64,000 nt of DNA from Epiperipatus broadwayi (Eukaryota > Onychophora > Udeonychophora > Euonychophora > Peripatidae): positions 4,023,081 through 4,087,080 of the forward strand of contig JAQFVV010000063.1 of assembly GCA_028023455.1 (NCBI GenBank), in the 5' to 3' direction. Within the stretch, counting starts at the first letter, position 1. Every line of letters begins with the position of its first letter. The notes under the pieces were generated by a model. The model did no database searches. It worked only from the letters and a program-made list of their open reading frames with translations, and was not told the DNA's origin. The position numbers and the translations under genes were made by a program. Shown here in pieces: positions 1 through 10,767 of the stretch.

Positions 1-350
1 CGTGCCAACCAGATGACAAAGTTAACATAAGTTGTCAATGTAACACTGCCAAAGGAGCCCTTTTTAAAAGCTTTCACCATATCCACCCAGGCCCAGTCTT
101 TATCTGTGGTCTTTTGCAATGTCAGGTAGCGTAGTTTATTCCAGGTCTCACATTCCTGAAGAATGTGGGAAATTGTTTCATCGGTTTTCTTGCACAGAGG
201 GCATATCGGATCCATTTTATACCTCCGCTTGTGGTGGAGGAATGCAGCCGTTGGTAGGGCATCAAGGTTAACTTTAATTATAAAGTCTACTAATTTCACC
301 TCCAACTTCCAGAACTTTGTTAACCCTGCAAGCCGCTTGATTCCTAGCTG
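1..350 (-). pseudogene. LINE ORF2 C-terminal zinc-finger region (partial)
   Basis: The minus-strand frame is open to the window edge. It reads KVNLDALPTAAFLHH, then a cysteine-histidine cluster CPLC-X8-H-X4-C at about 160-203, then ETWNKLRYLTLQK and a hydrophobic stretch ending VIWLA at base 1. A CPLC...H...C motif behind a short hydrophobic and aromatic segment is the usual ORF2 C-terminal zinc ribbon (zf-RVT type), thought to help bind the template RNA. The stop codon and 3'UTR lie outside the window. An earlier stop and frame changes between 350 and 530, including a run of ten G at 499-508, separate it from the RT part. Confidence 0.8.
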
Positions 351-530
351 AAGTCTGGGCTTAGTGATGGGATTGCTACCATTGATTAGAGCATGGGTAT
401 CCCAATAGGAAAGCTTGCCATTGAAAAGGGAATTGGACATTGTTACATTTTTAGACACGAATGTGACCTGTTGCTGTAACCAAATGTTACCCTTTCTTGG
501 GGGGGGGGAGATCAGTGGGTTCAACCTCAG

Positions 531-988
531 TTATTGGTAGGGGCTTTCCATTTTTGGATTATCCTGAAATAGTTTGGTTAAAATATTGTGGGCTTTCTGG
601 ATTAAGAAGGTGTTGATTGAATGGAGTCCAAGTCCATTTTGTGATTTAGGCCTTTGAAGGGAGTTGAGGCCAATTACTGCTGTTCTCATGCCCCAGCAAA
701 ACCTTCTACATTGAGTCTCCACCTTTTTTATAAAGGTCTTAGTAGGGGAAAACTGGCCAGAAAATAAGTGATTTTGGGTAGCACAGCTGCATTTAATAGT
801 GCGACCTTTCCCAACAAGGAGAGTGGGACCTTGGTTAGGGATGTCACTGTGTTCTTAACCTTTGTGAGAATATTTTCCTCCAGCTCCCTTCTCATGACAC
901 TAGGAGGGGAGGCCAGGCTAAAACCGAGAAACTTCTGGGGGGTGCTCGGAATCTTCCCTGGATCTGTTTTCCAGTTCTGATCGGCCAC
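531..988 (-). pseudogene. LINE ORF2, region after the RT palm (thumb/connection)
   Basis: Two minus-strand frames follow the RT. 728-988 gives PQKFLGFSLASP and then LSLLGKVALLNAAVLPKITY, the KFLG and L.GK...N..VLP signature that follows the palm in L1/Tx1 RTs. 531-722 gives RRFCWGMR...PKSQNGLGLHSINTFLIQKAH, matching the usual F.W......L..P...GGLG.... segment. A frameshift near 722-728 separates the two, and another near 970-1010 separates them from the palm. Both are remnants of one protein and neither is a gene on its own. Confidence 0.8.
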
Positions 989-2110
989 ATGGCCGATTTC
1001 GCCTCATTAACTCTTAGACCTGATTCGGAACCAAATTGATCCAAGAGCTCCTCCAGCCTACCAACCTCATCCTGTGATGAGAAAAACACAGTCACATCAT
1101 CCATGTAGGATACGTGGCAGACCCTCTCTTTCAGCAAAGGGATGGCAATTCCCTCAATGGATGCCTCAATGTGTAACAGCAATGGGTTGAGGTAAGCCAT
1201 GAAGAGGAGTGCACTGAGTGGTGAGCCCTGTGGTATTGAAACAGAGGGCTGAAATCCTGGAGCCACTCGGCCATCCAGTGAGAGAAAGATTTCTGTATTC
1301 TGTAGAAGATTCTCGATTATTTGGAGATATGCCTGGGGCACTTGGAGTTTCTCCAGTATACTGAGTAACACATTGATCTGCACACAGTGAAAAGCACCAG
1401 CAAAGTCGAGTTGGACCACAACTGGCCAGACCATTTTATTCCTGCGTACATGATCCACTATGAGGCGAAACCGACTGATGGCTTCTGCAGTCGAGCTCCC
1501 CTTCTTTGCAAATTGGAAGGCTGGCAGTTTATCAATAATGATCTTCTGTATGTCTTCTTTGATGAGGTTTTCAATTGTTTTTATCAGTAGTGGAATCATG
1601 GAAATAGGTCGCAGATTCCCCAGCTCACATGGCCCCTGGGTTTTTTTAGGAGGGGGACCATTGACCATTGCGATGGGGTAAATCCCACTAATTTCCTGAC
1701 TGCCATCAGCCAGTATATCCACCATCTTTTTAACAATCGGTATTGTGAATGAGCTCAGGTGCAGCAGAAGGAATTTTGGGATTCCATGCAGCCCAGGATG
1801 TGTGCCATCAGGAAAGGCTCTAAGCGTTGCCAGGATTCTGGCCTCAGTTATTTTGTGTGGTGTATTTGCCGTGGAGAATGTTCTCCTAATTCTGTTAACA
1901 CCATTGGGATTAAATTTTTTAATGTAATGCTGTCTGATCCTGAGCAGCATGGATGCACCAACATATTTGTTGCCATCTATCTCAATTGAACCTGGTGCCC
2001 TGGATTTGCTGTTGGTTCCAAGGGCCCACTTGAGATAACCCCGGGTCCAGCAATGTTGGTGTTCAATGAATTGCCGAGCTCTTTTAATAGAGAGGTATTT
2101 GGCAACCGCC
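892..2110 (-). pseudogene. LINE ORF2 reverse transcriptase domain
   Basis: From the first in-frame Met at 1950 there are 352 codons. The same frame stays open upstream to about 2110 (SKSRAPGSIEIDGNKYVGA). RT motifs appear in order: NLRPISMIPLL (fingers), AFQFAKKGSSTAEA, VVQLDFAGAFHCV (motif A aspartate, near 1405), SIPQGSPLSALLF (motif B), and SYMDDVTVFF (motif C, YMDD at 1096-1107). All three catalytic aspartates are present. The last 26 residues of the open frame are out of frame. The true continuation is in the 728-988 frame. Upstream a TAG and a frameshift near 2110-2123 separate it from the endonuclease. It copied the element RNA by target-primed reverse transcription when intact. Confidence 0.92.
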
Positions 2111-2122
2111 CTCTGTATAAGA

Positions 2123-3183
2123 CTATTTAATTTTCAGTTCAGTTATTTGGGGAACATTATGAGCCTCATATGGCATATGTTGTAATTTATATGCAATATG
2201 GTCCAGTTCACTAATTAAGCGTACAGGACCCCTGGACTTCTGAGTGGATATATTAATGCTGTCAGCAAGGGATTTAGTGAAGAGCCTCCAGCCTCTTATT
2301 GCAGGCAGGGACAACAACTTAATTCTATTGAAGGCAATGTAAAACTCAGATACTAATTTAGTGGTTATGTTTGATTTAGTTAGCATGCGGGTCGTTCTTT
2401 CTAGGGAGTTTGTAGGTTGATCATCATTGAGTACCAATATTTTGACAAGCACAGCATGATGATCTGAGAAGGCAACAGGGCATAACTTTGCCTCCATTCC
2501 CGGGATCAAAGTTGGGGATACATATATTAGGTCAATCAATGAATGGGCTGACTTAGTATAAAAGGAATAATCACCTTCACGGAAAAACCGTTTACCACTC
2601 ATAAGAGGCTGGCTAAGGTGGCCTGCATATTTGGCCTGGAATTTCATATTTGTGATGGCCTGCATATTTGGCCTGGAATTTTATATTTGTGATTATAATC
2701 ACCAATTATTAAGGTTGGGAAAGGGCTGGTTCTCAATGTGCTATTGATTGAGTTTATAACAATAATTACAGTTTCAGGGTCCTTTGGAAGGTACAAATTT
2801 ACTATGTTAAATGAGTGGCCTTTATCTTGTACTATTGCAATTAGACAATTTAAATTGATCATCAAAATTTTGAAGAAGGAGATGGATGATTTTTTATTTA
2901 TGATTATAGCTACTCCGCCTGATGGAGTATTAGAAAAGGAGTAGTGTAGGTAACCCATAGTCTGCAGTAGATCAATGATTTTGTTATCAGATCGATGGTA
3001 TAATTTAGTTTCGCATAAGCATAGTATGTCTGGGTTGTGCTGTTTGAACCAATGTATCAGGGCATATGCCCTGTTAGTGGTGTTCAAGCCCCTTATGTTC
3101 AGTGATGCAATATACATTATTGATGACCTAATACCCACTTGATGATGAGTTAGACTAGTCTCCAGGTGGGTCCCCTGGGTCAA
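2123..3183 (-). pseudogene. LINE ORF2 APE-type endonuclease domain, split by a 37-bp duplication
   Basis: Two overlapping minus-strand frames form one apurinic-endonuclease-like domain. 2644-3183 holds SLNIRGLN, LCLCETKLYH (catalytic Glu) and LIIGDYN. 2123-2665 holds HSLIDLIYVSP and AFSDHHAVLV (catalytic SDH). Such enzymes nick the genomic target to prime reverse transcription. The frame switch coincides with a tandem 37-bp repeat at 2620-2693, which is a sufficient cause since 37 is not a multiple of three. The ORF2 start may be the Met before YIASLNIRGLN, or the upstream Met at 3183 that overlaps the end of ORF1 by 29 bp, as in many L1/Tx1 elements. Confidence 0.9.
2620..2693. repeat. Tandem duplication, 37 bp x 2, inside the endonuclease
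   Basis: The unit beginning ggcctgcatatttggcctgg occurs at 2620-2656 and again at 2657-2693 with one substitution. It shifts the reading frame of the endonuclease by one base. Confidence 0.9.
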
Positions 3184-4519
3184 ACTCTCCTACTGTGACC
3201 TCAGGAATAGAGCCTCCCTCTGATGCTGTGAGAGTAGGTGTTTCAATCTCATCAACTAGAGATATCAGTTCTGGGTGGCCATTTTCCAATGGGGTGATTT
3301 GCAAAGGGGAATCTTTCAAGCTGAGGGGTATCGGGCCATTCAGATAGTCTACCTGTGTTGGTGAACTAGTTCGTGTCTTCTTTCCCTTAGGTGGGCATTC
3401 CTGGTTTGCTGTTTCATGTAATTCTACGAGATCCCCCACAAATTCTGATTCATCACAATCTGTAGAAGGGGAAGATAATGGTTTAGGCCTCTTGGATCTT
3501 TTTGCCTTCCTGCGATTGGGTCGGGTTGTGGATGGTGTTACAAGTTTATCTTCTGACTCTTGCTTGGAATTATTCTTGGGCTGTGCATTCTCAGCATTTT
3601 CAGACATGAATATGTCATTGTCTTGGGTGACTATCTGTTCTGTTTCTTGAATTCCGGACCTACTATGATGATTCTGTTGCTTTGGCTTTCTTAATTGAAA
3701 AACCTCTGAGTTGGATATATTATTACTCATCATATTATTTTCTTGCAAACTGGAATGAATTATCTGGGGTCCCTTTCGGTTACATCTGTGGAATTTCTTG
3801 CGTATAGATCCTCAATGTATGCATTTTCGATCCGGGCAGTTTCTCATTAGGTGTCCCCTCTGGGAACAGTGGAAACACTGTGGGGAAACCCCTCTGAGAA
3901 TAATCAGTAGTGAGGCCTCGTGGTACTCCACCAACCCAGGCACTCCTTTGGCAAGTAAAATTCTGAATTCTGCAATGTTTGTGAAAACCTCAGCTCCAAC
4001 ATTTCGAAGTTGTCTGTAAGCAAAGGACGTAATTTTCCCATATGGTGCGAGGATTTGTTGAAGCTCTGATTGTTGAAATTCAACACCACAATTCTTGACC
4101 ATTCCACTGATACACATCGATCTATACAAGTCCACGGTCACCAAATATCTGCCTGCTAATGTTTTATACGTGTTTCTGAAGGCTTCCTTGGCAAAGGGGT
4201 TGGTGAATTGTATGGCCACATAGCGGTCATTTGGGTGAAATAAAACTTTATATATGGAGGACCATATTCCTTTTGCCTTAAAGAGATCAAATAATGATTG
4301 GGTGGGGAATTTATAAAAGGATATGTTATGGTCTGTCGTGGAAAAAATTAGGGTATTATTATTTCTGTAGGGTTGAAAGGACCTCATCAACGAGGCAGGT
4401 ATTGACTGATTAAAGCGGTCATTGATGACCATATGGGATGTTTGAGTATCTTCTATAATTGGAGTCACTCCTGCTTCTTCTTGATCTGTGCTTTGGTCTT
4501 CATATTCATTCATGATCAT
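3155..4519 (-). pseudogene. LINE ORF1 protein: RRM-like domain, CCHC zinc knuckle, acidic/basic tail
   Basis: One minus-strand frame, interrupted by a single TGA at about 3812. The 3812-4519 part encodes an RRM-like region (YVAIQFTNPFAKEAFRN; an L.QILAPYGKI helix-strand) and then a CCHC knuckle CFHCSQRGHLMRNCPDRKC. The 3155-3748 part is hydrophilic, with a basic cluster (RRKAKRSKRPK) and an acidic C-terminus ending DPGDPPGD. RRM plus CCHC is the usual make-up of Tx1/L1-group ORF1 proteins, which coat the element RNA. Its end overlaps the longest ORF2 frame by 29 bp. Whether the TGA is a mutation or a former domain boundary cannot be told from one copy. Confidence 0.85.
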
Positions 4520-5084
4520 TATCCATGATTAATAGTGACTTAGGAAGTGTGCTTAGCTCAGATTTGTTATTATCATAATGTTGAGAGTTGTAGTTTGTAG
4601 GATTTGTGTGTTCTGTGCTTGCTGTTGTCATTCGAGCATATGATAAGGGAGGTATGCTGCTTCTATTCCGAGTGTTATGGTCCTTGTTATATGTATCATT
4701 CTTACTTATTACCTTTGAATTGTTTCCTAAAGCCAGAAAATCAAAATTGTCATTGCTACTGTGATTATTGATTCGGTTCATCTTTCTATCTTCATTTGGT
4801 GCCTTGTTTGATACTGGCCTCATGTTTTCAGTGTTATCACTAGAGTTGGAGAAATGAAAACTATATGAGTTTGCTTTGGCGCTGAGGACAGATTTGGGGT
4901 TGGTGGTATTTTTATTTGTACTGATCTGAAGGTTATGGTAGTCATAGATACTTTCTTGAGACTGCATCTCTGGGTCTTCAACTTTGTTCACTGACAATGA
5001 GCATTGTGGGGAGTTTACTTTGGTTTTATTCTCTTCTATATGATTGGGAGGGGTAGGATTGTTAGAGTTTGCGTATAGCTTCAC
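4506..5084 (-). pseudogene. LINE ORF1, low-complexity Asn/Ser/Thr-rich region
   Basis: A 192-codon minus-strand frame overlaps the RRM frame by 14 bp in another phase. It is rich in N, S, T and D with no recognisable domain. It lies directly upstream of the RRM/CCHC part, so it is most simply an N-terminal disordered segment of the same ORF1 protein separated by a frameshift. It could instead be a separate short ORF. I cannot decide without an intact relative. Confidence 0.6.
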
Positions 5085-5096
5085 CTTATTTTTGGG

Positions 5097-6194
5097 TTAT
5101 TTAGGCATTTCAAACAGTTTCTTTGTTTGTTTTGGATCGACTTTTGGGATAATAGTTGTATCTGGTATATTACAGTGAGTTGATAAATTTGCATTAAGGT
5201 AATTGTGATCCTTATTTGAGCTTGAAGCATTTTCACCTGTGGAAAAACTCATTGTTGTGGTCTTGGAATTGTTCCTCAATGTATTCTGTGAGCGTAAAAG
5301 GGGTTTAGCACTTATTTGGCCTTGTTTCTTTGATTTTGGGTTCAATTTTTAGTTTGTTACGATCTAGCGCTGATTTTCTGAAAAAAATATTTGTCGATGG
5401 CGCTGCTGTTCCAGCGGTTTTTATCCCATATCTTCCTTTATATTCATCCAAAAAAATTGGTTCTTGGGTCAGGTTTGTAGGTCTCATTAAATTGCATATT
5501 GTTCGATTTAAAAGTTGGAATTGTCACGCTGATTTCTGGGGTTTTTCTTGTCTGCCGTGTTTCCCGCAAACCGCAGCTTCCATTTCGACACCAAATTGTC
5601 GTAATAACGGAAGTGCACTAGTGTTTTTATCCCATATCTTCCTTTATATTCATCCAAAAAAATTGGTTCTTGGGTCATTTTGTAGGTCTCATTAAATTGC
5701 ATATTGTTCGATTTAAAAGTTGGAATTGTCACGCTGATTTCTGGGGTTTTTCTTGTCTGCCGTGTTTCCCGCAAACCGCAGCTTCCATTTCGACACCAAA
5801 TTGTCGTAATAACGGAAGTGCACTAGTTTTTGTCTTGTAACTTTTTTTGTTCTAGGGCTTTTATACTGGATTTTTTCACAGTAATGTTCCTTTTTGAATT
5901 GTTTATTGAATTATTATCATTTAAAGTCCCAGGGTCTATTTTATTACTACTTTTTTTTTCGAAGTCAGCTTCTGTGACTTTGCTATTTCCGTTACTTTCA
6001 CTGTCATGATGATTAAAATCTGAGTTACTAGGGTTTTCTAAATTCATTTTCGGTGAATAACTGGGATTGTCAAGAAGTCTATTCTTGTTTATATTAGCTT
6101 TTTTGCTTTTGCTCTCAATGGTTGCTTTTGTCTTGTAACCAAGTGAATCTTCTAAACCATCTGCATTGGCTATAGCCTTGTTGAAGGCAGCCAT
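5097..6194 (-). pseudogene. LINE ORF1 N-terminal region, disrupted by a tandem duplication
   Basis: Four minus-strand frames follow each other: 5823-6194 (starting MAAFNKAIANADGLEDS, the likely initiation site), 5508-5774, 5305-5487 and 5097-5345. All are hydrophilic and N/K/S-rich. The block TQEPIFLDEYKGRYGIKT appears twice because 5417-5826 is a head-to-tail duplication of about 205 bp. The duplication throws the second copy out of frame. No catalytic or nucleic-acid-binding motif is visible. Its place immediately 5' of the RRM region argues for an ORF1 N-terminus. Confidence 0.6.
5417..5826. repeat. Head-to-tail duplication, about 205 bp x 2, in LINE ORF1
   Basis: Unit 1 (5417-5622) and unit 2 (5623-5826) are almost identical. 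The clearest difference is gggtcagg versus gggtcat. The unit runs from gtttttatcccatatcttcc to ggaagtgcactag. High identity shows that the duplication is younger than most damage in the element. Confidence 0.95.
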
Positions 6195-6249
6195 TTTCCG
6201 TGCTCACACGTAATCGTAAAACTTAATTTTTCTCGCTGAAAATTAGCTT

Positions 6250-8585
6250 TTTTTTTTTATAAAAAGGTTTATGGAACAATAGCGATAGTACTTACTGATA
6301 AAACTATTGACTTCTTTTTATTTTATCTCTTTCTTTTGGGCATAAATTAGACTGTCTCAATTGGAGCCTTTGAAAGGAAGAACCTTTCAGTTTGTCAGCA
6401 CGCAAAATCGTAGAGAACAATATTTTTTAGCAGAATTGAGACTGCCGAAATTGAAGCATCATTGCTTTTTAAATAAAATCTGACGTATTTAGAATATGAA
6501 ATAACATATCACTTAGGAAATGAAGACTTCATTATAATACTATATTACGAAATACAGTGTTTTTATAAACAAAAAATTATATCATCATTAAGGAAAGAGA
6601 AAACACATTAGAGCATCATGTCTAGTTGTTGCTTCTTATTACACTGGACTCTTCCTACTGCAAACACGCTGAAACTTCCAAGTATGAGAGTAAAAATGAA
6701 AATATAATTTTACAAATATACATATTCACATAGACAAGGGACCTATTATTAGTACACACACATATATAAATATATGTATGTGTGTGTGTGTGTGAAATGT
6801 GTGCCTTATTAGGTTTTTTCTACTTTCCATTGGAAAAAAAAATTGTTTCATTTTAGTATTACCTTGGTTTGTACTTATTAAAAATAGACTTCAAGTGTGT
6901 ATATGTTTGTATGTCTGTTTGCATAATAAGAAATAACAATATGTACCTAACATATTATTTCAGTTTATGTTTTTCATGGGTTCAGTTCAATGTTGTGGAT
7001 ATATATAAGGGTGGGTTTGAATTGGGTTTTAAACTACCCTTACAACTTATAAACAGATCATCTTCAATGATACATTTAACAGAAGACTGACTATTGTGGA
7101 AGAACCTTATTACTTTATCCTATAAACTATTATAGAATAACATATAGTAAGATGACAATGAAATGCTGTAATAAATCCCAGTAGTTTTTGAAGAATATTG
7201 GATCTATCATTGCAATGGCCTTTTATATACTCTTTTACAAATGCCTTTCTTTTGACTCTGGTTATATTGAGAACTAATACTCACCCTTTATTATTATGAT
7301 CTTTATATTTATGCAAGACTTTAGGTGAATTAAAATATTTTTTTTAATATAAGGTCTCTGAACTTGTATTAAACAACATCCATAGTCAATTAATAGCAGT
7401 AATTAGAATGCATATTCAATATTGACTTTAACTAACACTACTTTAAATGACTTGGTGTTTTATAAAGGATATGCTCATCTTTTAAATCTCATTTTATAAA
7501 TATATGTACGTTTTTCTTAGATTAATAATATTCTTTTAGAGTAATCAATCATTGTTTAAATCTATTATATAACATTCACAAATTAATTTCGCCATGAATA
7601 ATCATTTACCACAATTTTAATATACTTGCAAATTATATTTGTATTTAATCATAATAGCTTCCTACAAATGAGTAAAATAAAATTAAAATATAATAAATAA
7701 ATAAAAATTCTCTCTTTTTTTTTACAATTTTTATTAAGAGTTCATTTAAAAATATTTTTATTTTACTTTTTTTTTATATACTTAATGTATTAGTTAATTG
7801 TTATTATTGTTGCTTGTGTGTATGTATTAGTTGTCTTTGATGTAGTTCTTAATAGAATATCATTTATCTTTTTATTGATCTCAGTCAAGTTGGAATCTTT
7901 TGCAAAGTCTGAATAATTTAAAATGGATAGCAATTTCTAATTTAAATTTATTGGAATGTTTTTAAAGATTGAGAATATCAATTGTTTGTATTGCCTTTTT
8001 AAATATTTTTTCATCTTTTTAATTTGCTTTAACATATACATCCACTAATTAATGATCACAAACTTTAACATATACATCCACTAATTAATGATCACTTTTT
8101 GTGTTGAATCCATTAAAAACATTAAAATCTTGAAATACAAAGTTTCTACTAATCAAAATATAATCCATTTTTGCTGCACCCTTATTTTGATGTTTCTATG
8201 TTCATTGCTATTAAATTAGCATTCTTCTCAAAGATGAATTCATAATATATAATTTTTCTTTTTCTGCAAATTTTGTTTTATTTCTGTTAGCTTATTCACA
8301 TTTACGCACAAAACTTGATATATTTTTTTCTATTCTAGTATTAATGCTTTCCATGACAATTTAAAAATATTTGGTGTGATTTAACGCATTTTATACATTT
8401 AAATAAAAATTTTATTTTTCATCATAATGAAAAGTTGTTGAGGTATAAACCTGAATTATCTGTACTTGGTATCTCCATTAGGTTGAAAATAGTTTTTATC
8501 TTAAATGTCTTTTAATAATGTGTATTATATTTCTTTTTTTTTTTTCTTAAGTATTTTATTTTTCTAGCATTATTTTCTTGTTACA
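6250..8585. other. AT-rich stretch without a supported gene
   Basis: Very AT-rich, with short poly-T runs, a TG/TA microsatellite at about 6758-6795 and a 36-bp tandem duplication at 8027-8096. The first 200-300 bp may be leader of the LINE. No ORF here resembles a protein I know. Confidence 0.6.
8027..8096. repeat. Tandem duplication, 36 bp x 2
   Basis: The sequence starting ctttaacatatacatccact occurs at 8027 and again at 8063, nearly identical. Confidence 0.9.
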
Positions 8586-8670
8586 GCAGTGATGGGAACC
8601 TTTTTTTTTTTTTACCAATGGCCATTTAGATATTTCTAACATCATTTATGAGCCATACAAATTTGGTGAC
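8586..8670. mobile_element. hAT-like non-autonomous element end, interrupted by the LTR element
   Basis: The sequence cagcagtgatgggaacc followed by a T run and ccaatggcc...gagccatac resembles the terminal region of hAT-superfamily non-autonomous elements. It stops exactly at the Gypsy LTR start at 8671. The flank on the far side of the LTR element (from 12567) resumes with tgacataaaaattagc, consistent with the LTR element having inserted into this older repeat. The family call rests on terminal resemblance only. Confidence 0.4.
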
Positions 8671-9294
8671 TGTTGTGTTTGGCTTGACTTACAGGTTTGA
8701 TTCCAAGTGAACAGACAAATGTTGGCAAAATACTCAATAATTGATATGTATAATTCATTAGCTACAAAAATATACACCCTTTCTAGTTAATAAAACATAT
8801 AAATATGGTTTATATAAGTTAATGCCAAGGTAGTCATGCCAAATAATGGAACTATCTTTCACTTATATAAGTAGCCTGCCTCATGAGCTCAAGTAAGACT
8901 TCAGGCTCTACTGGACAGCTTGTCTTGAGTCAGCTCTAGTTCAGACTCTTCCAGCTGCACTTAGACAGCCTGCTTCAAGTTGGTTGCTGATGTAGCAGTT
9001 TTCAGTCTTTATATGGACTTGCCTCACAATGTGGACGGTCGCGATAATGACTAGAGAAAATACATTTGCTGATGGTGGTGGGTTTATTGGAGAGTACATT
9101 CCGGCATTCAGGTTGATAGAAGTAATTGCTTTCTCTTCCTTGCCTAAAAAAAGGCTGACTATTAATGGCAGTATTCAGATTAGGTGCACAAACCCCGATG
9201 AAAGACTTATCCACATTGAAAAGTGAGAGGGTGCTAGCCAATCAAGCAAGGAATCTGGAATAGTCCACTTCTAAAGGCAAGGTCAGATATGACA
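8671..9294 (-). repeat. 3' LTR of the Gypsy element
   Basis: 624 bp, aligning along its length with 11487-11968 plus 12429-12566. The segment includes tataagtagcctgcctcatgag, which has a TATA-like core in the plus orientation; transcription direction should however be minus. The flank at 8667-8670 is tgac. Confidence 0.9.
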
Positions 9295-9305
9295 TTCCTC
9301 CCCCT
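9295..9305 (-). promoter_or_regulatory. Polypurine tract (plus-strand primer site)
   Basis: On the element strand AGGGGGAGGAA ends exactly at the TGTCAT start of the 3' LTR. This is the expected RNase H-resistant primer for plus-strand synthesis and fixes both element strand and LTR edge. Confidence 0.9.
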
Positions 9306-9332
9306 GGCTAAAATTAGCCCTGGTGGACGTAG

Positions 9333-9760
9333 TCATCGAGATGTTCTGGATAACTTATTGTCCACATTATTGGTGGCTTTCCATGATGGCTTTTTCTTCA
9401 CTTCATGAATTTGTTCCTGGATGTTTTCTGCCACCTTGACTTTGATGTTCATCTTTTCTGCTTGTTGGTTACTGCTTTTGTTAGCTTCTGTTGTGTGGTT
9501 CAGTCTTAGCTGGTTGAGATGGCAATGATGTTGATGGCCATCTTCTGTTTGCACCACAATTAGTATAGAGACTCTTTAGTTGAGTCATCACTGCTGGTAT
9601 CCTTTTTGTGGACTCATAGTACATATGGCATAATACTTGTGTACCTATTTGAAGTTTTGTTTTCTCTTTTTGTTCAAGTTTCAGTGTTGATAGGATAGTT
9701 CTTAAGGGTCTGTTGAATAGCAAATTATGCAGGAGTCTTCCCTGTTGCTGTGCTCAGTGT
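9333..9760 (-). pseudogene. Gypsy integrase C-terminal region
   Basis: On the minus strand 9729-9756 encodes TGKTPA, and 9481-9723 continues LFNRPLRTILSTL and then VLCHMYYESTKR, the ...TGxTPAELLFxRxLRT... signature behind the integrase catalytic core. The 9333-9557 frame continues the same protein after a frameshift (QHHCHLNQLRLN). A LLAQHSTLSTA remnant precedes it. The zinc HHCC and DDE core are missing. The protein is therefore a truncated remnant fused by deletion to protease sequence. Confidence 0.8.
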
Positions 9761-10059
9761 AGAGTGCTGAGCTAGCAGAGTCCTGGCAATTATGGTGCTC
9801 CAACTTACCATATCCATTTTTGTTTTCAGCTTTTTCTTGACTTCTGCATAATCGGATTTTAATTTAATTATTGTTGTAATCTGTGACTGAACCAGTTATG
9901 ACTTATTAAATCACTATGGTTAGCTAATGCCACTGTCAGTGGTAGATATATAGTTTTGTTAAGCATAGTAATTTTTTCTGCTGTTTGACCCAACAGTTTG
10001 ATTTTATCCCCTTGATAATCTGATATTGACCTAGTAAATTTTATATTTATTCTTTTTAT

Positions 10060-10145
10060 TAATGATTACCCAGGTCTTTCTTGAAACTATAGACACTGCT
10101 GACCCTGTGTCAAGTTCCACCCTAACTGGCATATCAGTGTGTATC
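10060..10145 (-). pseudogene. Gypsy aspartic protease active site
   Basis: The minus strand reads MPVRVELDTGSAVSIVSRKTW. DTGSA is the catalytic motif of retroelement aspartic proteases, which mature the Gag-Pol polyprotein, with the DTG codons at about 10103-10111. The flap and C-terminal parts are decayed. It sits in the expected place between zinc knuckles and pol. Confidence 0.85.
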
Positions 10146-10259
10146 AATCAAGACTGGTCATCTTTGATATGATTTATACAGGCAACTTGCTTAACAATTT
10201 CTTATAATTGCTTTTACTGTTTTTTGGAATGGATTTTTTCATTCTCATATTGGCCATTG

Positions 10260-10390
10260 TCTTTTCAATTTTAGACATGCCACCTTTATATGTGTGACTT
10301 GCTTGCAAAACATGCATGTTGCATCATGGTACATGCCTTCTGTATGTTTGTGCATTTGTTCATTGCATCTATAGCAAAGTCTTGGACTAT
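10260..10390 (-). pseudogene. Gag nucleocapsid, degenerate double zinc knuckle
   Basis: The minus strand reads PRLCYRCNEQMHKH and then ATCMFCKQVTHIKVACLK. It resembles the double knuckle CYRC.......C....C.FC...GHI...C found in mag/K02A2.6-like Gypsy elements, with the first knuckle's third cysteine lost. It binds element RNA in the particle when intact. Confidence 0.75.
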
Positions 10391-10410
10391 TTGATGCTGA
10401 GTTCTCTGAG

Positions 10411-10767
10411 CTAACTGATATTTGGATGACCTAATGTTATGCTCAATTTTTTGCATCTCATACTTAATGGTGTAGCTTGACTATCTATAGTGTCTTCTAG
10501 TGCTGCCTGTGTTACTGCTGTCTCAAAATCTGGGTCCAGAATCATCGACATTTTCAGCCTCAAATTGTGATCGTTTATACCACAAATAAAACAATCACAA
10601 AGAGCTTCATTCACGAAGTCTTTGAAATTGCACTTCAAGGCTAATGTCTGGATTCTTGTTGCAAATTCTCTAGCTATTTCTCCCTGTTTTTGAATGCTGA
10701 GATTGAAATGACATCTTTGCATTATTATCAAGGGTTTTGGGGAAAATACTCTGTGAAAAATTGTCAA
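10411..10767 (-). pseudogene. Gag capsid C-terminal segment of the Gypsy element
   Basis: A 118-codon minus-strand frame contains KQGEIAREFATRIQTLALKCNF, FVNEALCDCFICGINDHNLR and a following helix. The Q..GE....FA.R...LA..C.F and .LCDRFVCGI....... pattern is typical of Gypsy-type Gag capsid. The N-terminal part and leader are too decayed to delimit. It precedes the zinc knuckles as expected. It is a retrotransposon structural protein and no host function can be claimed. Confidence 0.85.

Larger units (their letters stand above)
1..6250 (-). mobile_element. Decayed two-ORF LINE of the L1/Tx1 group, 3' end outside the window
   Basis: Read on the minus strand, protein fragments occur in LINE order: an asparagine/serine-rich N-terminal ORF1 region, an RRM-like domain with a CCHC knuckle, an APE-type endonuclease, an RT with YMDD, and a CX2CX8HX4C tail that stays open to base 1. 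The NLRPIS finger motif, the LSLLGKVALLNAAVLP stretch after the palm and the zinc tail are as in L1/Tx1-type ORF2. The reading frame is broken at several points (about 3812, 4510, 5090, 2650, 2110, 980, 725), so this is a fossil. The 5' boundary is not sharp. The first ORF1 Met is at 6194, and untranslated leader may extend to about 6480. Clade assignment within L1/Tx1 is inference. Confidence 0.9.

Noticed and set aside
1387-1989. Plus-strand ORFs opposite the LINE RT
   Set aside because: They are shadows of the minus-strand RT coding sequence.
9029-9226. ORFs inside the Gypsy LTRs on both strands
   Set aside because: They lie entirely within LTR sequence and are chance frames.
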